Below, piece by piece: positions 8,180 through 11,553 of a DNA stretch of 11,553 nucleotides. Each line of letters opens with the position of its first letter. The first letter of the stretch is position 1. The notes beneath the pieces are model-generated. The model had not been told where the DNA came from. It made no database searches and saw only the letters and a list, made by a program, of their open reading frames with translations. Origin of the DNA: Davidsoniella eucalypti (Eukaryota > Ascomycota > Sordariomycetes > Microascales > Ceratocystidaceae); assembly GCA_004009845.1 (NCBI GenBank), contig RMBW01000346.1:1-11553 (forward strand). The letters run 5' to 3'. A program made the position numbers and the translations under genes.

Positions 8180-8205
8180 GTGACCAGGACAAGTCGCGCC
8201 CTGGT
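8173..8205 (+). promoter_or_regulatory. Probable -1 frameshift signal at the gag-pol junction of G1
   Basis: T-TTT-TAG (8173-8179) contains the gag stop. Three nt later a 6-bp stem, ACCAGG (8183-8188) with CCTGGT (8200-8205), closes an 11-nt loop. Slipping back one base puts ribosomes in frame with LGDQDKSRP and then the protease. Element M keeps the same site with a stem changed at two base pairs. This is inferred from conservation, not measured. Confidence 0.65.
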
Positions 8206-8435
8206 AAGGAGGATACGATGGAAGGCGAACAGATAGTTAGATTAGAGATGGGAGCTAAGGGAACGTATTTAGATCTATTTGTGAATACTATTTCTACGAA
8301 GGCTCTCGTCGATAGTGGTTGTCTCTGCCTCGCCGTCGTTCCCCCGCGCCTACTTCCCCACGCAACGAAGACGCTGCCCATCGAACCACGCAGGGTATCC
8401 CTTGCCGCGTCCCAACCGAATCCTCCCATGATCAC
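8176..8435 (+). pseudogene. pol: Start of pol of G1: aspartic protease N-terminal part
   Basis: The frame entered by -1 slippage at TTA 8176 is open through an ATG at 8218 and on to the junction with the G2 LTR. It contains the catalytic motif ALVDSGC (about 8305-8325), the D-S-G triad of retroviral-type aspartic proteases, which process Gag-Pol. Only about 85 codons remain. The rest, with reverse transcriptase, RNase H and integrase, is displaced by the insertion of element G2 at 8436 and lies outside the window if it survives. Because RT and integrase are absent, placement in Ty3/Gypsy rests on gag, protease and LTR features. Confidence 0.78.
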
Positions 8436-8675
8436 TGTAAGAGACTAAGGCCTAGTAAAGTTAGCCAAGGCATTCCTTGTCAGTACTAGAATCGGCTATA
8501 AGTAGGGACCTATTCCCATTTAGCTCCATAAGATTAATGAATTAAAAAAAAAAAAAAAAAAAAGGGACCTATTCCCGCCGATTATTAGTCTTAGTTTCTC
8601 TTTCTCCTTCATCGGTCTCAATCGAACTATCCTTTTACGACCAGTTTTCATCGCAACTCCTCGTATATCGTCTCA
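8436..8675 (+). repeat. 5' LTR of element G2 (LTR2), carrying a LINE remnant
   Basis: It begins TGTAAGAGACTAAGGCC, aligned to the start of LTR1, and most likely ends ATCGTCTCA at 8675 by analogy to the LTR1 end. A TATA-like TATAAGTA is at 8497-8504. Removing the LINE insertion and one duplicated target copy leaves about 181 bp, matching the 180 bp of LTR1. The right end is less certain than the left because no 3' LTR is present in the window for comparison. Confidence 0.78.
8505..8576 (+). mobile_element. Minimal LINE insertion: 25 bp of LINE 3' end plus poly(A), with 13-bp target duplication
   Basis: Positions 8519-8543 equal the last 25 bp of the LINE family (3951-3975 of LINE-A), followed by 20 A (8544-8563). 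The block is flanked by perfect direct repeats GGGACCTATTCCC at 8505-8517 and 8564-8576, a typical target-primed duplication. One extra A (8518) at the 5' joint is not from the LINE. The insertion lies just downstream of the LTR2 TATA box. This copy has no coding capacity. Confidence 0.95.
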
Positions 8676-8688
8676 TTTTGAGACCGAT
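8611..8688 (+). promoter_or_regulatory. Complementary pair in LTR2 and just after its end: possible self-priming site or hairpin
   Basis: ATCGGTCTCAA (8611-8621) inside the LTR is the exact reverse complement of TTGAGACCGAT (8678-8688), which starts 2 nt after the proposed LTR end. Tf1/sushi-type fungal elements prime reverse transcription with the first 11 or so bases of their own RNA folded onto a site at exactly this place. No sequence resembling a tRNA 3'-end primer site (TGG...) follows the LTR. The RNA start is not known, and LTR1 has a comparable pair wholly inside the LTR, so a simple leader hairpin is an alternative. Confidence 0.5.
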
Positions 8689-8981
8689 AACTTCTCTATC
8701 TTGTCCAAGCATCCGCTTGCCCCTTTGTCCGAGCATCTGCTCGCTGTATTTACTTCCGTCCAAGCCGTCTGCTTGCTCTCTATTCTGTCCAAGCCGCCCG
8801 CTTGCCCTCTCTTCTGTCCAAGCCGTCCGCTTGCTTTCCCCTCCTCTTTGTCCAAACACCGTCTCTGTTTGCCCCTATCCTGTCCAGACTCTGCCTAAAC
8901 AGTCTGCCCCTTGTCCAAGCCTTCCTCCTACAAGGCTTGCCCTACCAGTCCGCTTGTTACCCCTTGCGCTTCTAAGTCACT
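8676..8981 (+). promoter_or_regulatory. G2 gag leader: array of eight hairpins, AUG-free
   Basis: Eight stem-loops follow each other: 8706-8719 (CAAGC/GCTTG), 8730-8743 (CGAGC/GCTCG), 8761-8775, 8790-8804, 8819-8833 (all CAAGC/GCTTG), 8853-8871 (CAAACA/TGTTTG), 8885-8906 (CAGACT/AGTCTG) and 8916-8939 (CAAGCCTT/AAGGCTTG). Units are introduced by TGTCC and separated by pyrimidine-rich linkers. I see no ATG before the gag start at 8982. The structure is the same type as in G1, but the number of units and several stems differ. Confidence 0.77.
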
Positions 8982-10521
8982 ATGTCTGACTTCGCCCTCC
9001 TATATCTGGCCATTATGGCCCCCCTCACATACTGTGCCTTCGTTGGCTACTATGAACTGTACCTAGTAGCCAAGCAGAAACTCGCCATGGCTCGCGTCCA
9101 TCTGTTGGACCCCAGCCTGGAACCCCCTGAGGGCTATACTCTGTCGGCCATGGGCCTACCCGAGGACCGACCTTGGAGTAGACCCGGCTGGTGTTACCTT
9201 GCGCTCTTTAAACGCAAGGAACGCGCGCGCCTCGCTGCCCTCCTAGGATTCTGCCCTGCCTCCCGTGACATCCTTGGTCACAGTCAGCACTTCCACAGCC
9301 ACCTGGGTCATCTATCCTTCACCAGCGGTTTCGTCGGCCACGTCCACATCGGCCAAGCTCGTACGCGTCAGGAACGCGTTGCTCGAACCTCGCTCCGTCC
9401 TTCCCTCCTCAAGTCACCTTTCATGGGCCTGCCTCGCACCCCCACGCGAACTCGCTCTAAAGCCAAGGAGACCACGGAGCAGCTCATCTCTACCGAAACC
9501 ACCCACGCACGCACCTTAAGCAGAGTAACCACCTCACGCAACCCGCTGCCCGCAGATGATGACGACGCCAGTGATAACCCTTCGGACACGTCTGACTTAG
9601 CCCGCCTCGCTGAGAGTATCAGACCACGCGACACGTACCCTGAATCAGATCGTGGCCGCCAACCCTCTCGCGAAGCTGACCGTCTGGACTCTCTACAAGA
9701 TGACATGGTAGAAATGAAGTCCATGATGAACCGACTCGGTCAAATGCTGTTCGCCAAAGAGCGTCATGATTACTACCGCTCCTCCGCTACCGGCTGCCCC
9801 TGCTCCTCAGCCACTACCCGCCTCTTCCAGCCAAGCCTACCCCGTCAGGTCCAGCCCCTACTCAACGAATTCAGCGGCTCGCACTCTGACTATGAGATCT
9901 GGAGAAGGCTGGCAACAAACAAGATGCTGATCGATGGAGCAGCCCTCGGCGGTGACCTCTCTAAGGCAGTCTACCTGTACGGCCGCTTAGGCGCGACCAC
10001 GCAAGCCAAGTTAAACGTCTTTTTCGACTCTATCTGCCAACGATCTAGACCCTACGATCTGCTGCTGGAAAAACTTGATGATATGTTCCGGTCGCGCGAA
10101 CGACTCACCAACGCGCGTATCGCTTTCTACCAATCCGCCCAAGGAGATCGGGAACCCTTCAAAGCCTTCCACCTCCGCTTCGACCGCTAGCCATGGAAGC
10201 CGGCATTCACGACGACACCACGTTGATTGACATCCTACGTTCCGCCATGCGTGACGATTGATTGAACGCACCGGATGGGCTTGGGAGTCCAACTCATACC
10301 ACACTATCATCGACAGCCTCTTGAAGCACTTCGACCGCCCCACTGGTAAGCGCCGCGTCATCGAGTCCAACCCCAAGCCAGAACACGCCAAGTCGAGCAA
10401 CTGGAGAGAGCGGCCTGACCAACAGACCCGTCGGGAGAACCGCCCTCAGCTTGCTCCCCGCTCGGATAGACCAAAACTATCCGAGTCGGAACGACACCGG
10501 CTGATGCGTGAAAACGCATGC
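8982..10521 (+). pseudogene. gag: gag of element G2, frameshifted and interrupted by LINE-C
   Basis: It starts at ATG 8982 (MSDFALLYLAIM). Residues 4-30 are hydrophobic, followed by the same conserved block as G1 at residues 67-120 (PGWCYL, LFKRKERARLA, LLGFCP, HFHSHLGHL) and a polar, charged linker with DLARLAES also found in G1. The capsid-like domain begins about residue 292 (NEFSGSHSDYEIW, MFRSRERL). The first frame stops at 10188-10190. Compared with element M one base is lost near 10185 and another near 10258 (GATTTG to GATTG), after which the original frame product resumes (ERTGWAW, LLKHFDRP, SNWRERPD). It ends at ENAC-F inside the zinc knuckle, where LINE-C is inserted. It cannot make complete Gag. 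Confidence 0.87.
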
Positions 10522-11553
10522 TTTTTTTTTTTTTTTTTTTTCAAATTAATAACTTATGGAGCTAAAGAGCTATGAAGATGTAAAATAAAAGCAAATAAAA
10601 CAATAAAAACAATAAAACATAAAGAAACAAGTAGAAACATAACACAAAACATAAAAACATAAGGAAAAACACAAAGAAATCAACAACACCACGAATCATC
10701 ACGAAGTGCGACTAGTTCACCCTCACCGGCAACACCATCGTTGGTCACTTCCTCAACTCGACCCCAGTTTCTTCCCTATTCCTGTTTTTTTCAGAAATAC
10801 TAGCAAGGCTTGCTGGTGCTTCGCCTTACTAAATAGATCTTCCATCTTTATCTCACCATCGCAAACGTCTTTCAACTCTTGTCTTTGCTCAAGCCACATA
10901 TCACAGTCCAACACCAAGTGCTGAATAGTTTCAATGTCCTGCTGACAATGACGACACATGCTACTCGATACCTTGCCTATGGTCTTTAGGTACGGCAGGT
11001 AAGCGCCCTTCCCGTTAGAAGTTGATAGTAGACTGTTGTCAGCCTCTTCTCGCCCTCTATTGGTTTCAGATCACTCACTCCTGTCTTACCAAGAGACCGA
11101 TAGTGATTCCCAAGTTTGTCGATATCACGGTTGATTAGTGTGTCCCAGAGGTTGAAGATGTTCTCTTTGATCTTTTTTTTGATATACCCAGTGGTTGCGA
11201 TAGAGGTGCATACTCTTTTTTCAAGAGCCTCCTTTGCAAGCTTATCCACTATCTCATTTCCTTCTATTCCGACATGTCCAGGGCACCAGTGTATTTCTAT
11301 ACTGGTGTCGAGGTCCTGCAGGTTTAGCTTCTCTATGAGGTTCGTGAATATACCAGGCTTCCGTACTCTTGGATGGCAGCTGGCTATCGACAAAGATCAG
11401 GATTCGTTTCCGTAGTGGCAGTTTTCGAACGTAGCAAAGGGCTCTGTAGATCGCATAGCTTTCGCAGTCTGCAACCTCAGTGTAAGGCCCCAAGGCATTT
11501 GCCTCTTGAAATCGCACTGTTTTATTGTCCATTCGACAAAGGCATAGGAGGAT
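10522..11553 (-). mobile_element. LINE-C: LINE copy, minus strand, running off the window
   Basis: A further copy of the LINE family, from a 20-nt T run (10522-10541, partly shared with the target) to the window end, matching LINE-A back to about 2967. It interrupts G2 gag within its CCHC knuckle. Its 3' terminus (minus strand) reads ATAAGTTATTAATTTG before the A tail, unlike ATAAGATTAATGAATT in the other three copies, so it may be a subfamily or an older copy. Its 5' end and target duplication are beyond the window. Confidence 0.92.
10753..11553 (-). pseudogene. RNase H domain and zinc knuckle of LINE-C, multiply frameshifted
   Basis: On the minus strand RNase H motifs are recognisable: DNKTVRFQEANALGPYTEV, DCESYAIYRAL, FVDSQ, HWCPGHVGIEGNE, EIVDKLAKEA, then the knuckle (CRHCQQDIETIQHLVLDC). 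Several single-base losses relative to LINE-A break the frame: in VDSQAA (near 11383), in the CCAAAGAG segment (near 11370), near 11012 (CCCC to CCC) and near 11532. The first RNase H aspartate (YTDGS) would lie beyond the window edge. Clearly a dead copy, with more defects than LINE-B over the same interval. Confidence 0.87.

Larger units (their letters stand above)
6041..8435 (+). mobile_element. Element G1: Ty3/Gypsy-type internal region (leader, gag, protease start)
   Basis: This plus-strand block contains a non-coding leader with tandem hairpins, a gag gene of full-length appearance, a gag-pol frameshift site and the beginning of an aspartic protease. It has no LTR of its own in forward orientation in the window: the left side meets an inverted LTR1 copy and the right side is interrupted by the LTR of element G2. 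G1 gag is clearly diverged from the gag of G2 and M, so G1 represents a different family or an older branch. Confidence 0.85.
8436..10521 (+). mobile_element. Element G2: LTR, leader and gag of a second Ty3/Gypsy-type element
   Basis: G2 starts with TGTAAGAGAC at 8436, in the middle of the G1 protease reading frame, so it is younger than G1; the left target duplication would be ATCAC (8431-8435) but its partner is outside the window. It contains LTR2 (with an embedded LINE remnant), a long hairpin leader and a gag gene, and is cut at 10521 by LINE-C. Its gag is very close to that of element M, while its LTR is only loosely similar to LTR1. Confidence 0.85.

Noticed and set aside
8218..8448. 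Independent protease gene starting at ATG 8218.
   Set aside because: The open frame extends upstream to the slip site with a conserved peptide, and element M lacks this ATG, so -1 frameshifting from gag is the better model.
8701..8940. Leader repeats as a CRISPR-like array.
   Set aside because: Units are imperfect palindromes with variable stems and short pyrimidine linkers, in a eukaryotic retrotransposon, with no unique spacers and no cas genes.
10500..10575. Reading frame end with a run of phenylalanines after the G2 gag.
   Set aside because: The phenylalanine codons are the poly-T of the minus-strand LINE-C tail, not gag coding sequence.

Overview
The window is a stack of nested retrotransposons from a eukaryotic genome, most likely a filamentous fungus. 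The basis is a Tad1/I-like non-LTR retrotransposon (LINE) carrying a C-terminal RNase H domain and a poly(A) tail, together with Ty3/Gypsy-type elements having gag, a CCHC knuckle, an aspartic protease start and short TG...CA LTRs of 180-240 bp. The fungal assignment is inference; no host gene is visible. Codon-rich gag regions look GC-rich, the LINE 3' end AT-rich, and I see no bacterial signals.

Layout. 1-3996 (+): LINE-A, a long LINE copy whose ORF2 (endonuclease, reverse transcriptase, RNase H, zinc knuckle) is broken by a stop and several frameshifts; its 5' end lies outside the window. 3997-4994 (-): element M, the 3' part of a gag gene plus the first codons of pol, itself split by a solo LTR (4227-4406) with a perfect 5-bp target duplication. 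4995-5860 (-): LINE-B, a strongly 5'-truncated LINE copy. 5861-6040 (-): a second copy of the same LTR, abutting the broken 5' end of LINE-B with no target duplication. 6041-8435 (+): element G1 with a hairpin-rich leader, a nearly complete gag (one in-frame TGA), a probable gag-pol frameshift site and the start of protease. 8436-10521 (+): element G2, inserted into the G1 protease region, with its own LTR, hairpin-rich leader and a frameshifted gag. Its LTR holds a LINE remnant of only 25 bp plus a poly(A) tail, flanked by a 13-bp target duplication. 10522-11553 (-): LINE-C, another LINE copy, interrupting the G2 gag within the zinc knuckle and running off the window.

No gene here appears intact. 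The most interesting material is structural RNA. The AUG-free gag leaders of G1 and G2 are tandem arrays of short hairpins (5 and 8) whose stems change by compensatory substitutions. The gag-pol junction has a U-UUU-UAG slip site followed by a hairpin with two covarying base pairs between M and G1. Both gag proteins that retain their N-terminus begin with a hydrophobic segment followed by a conserved domain I do not recognise.
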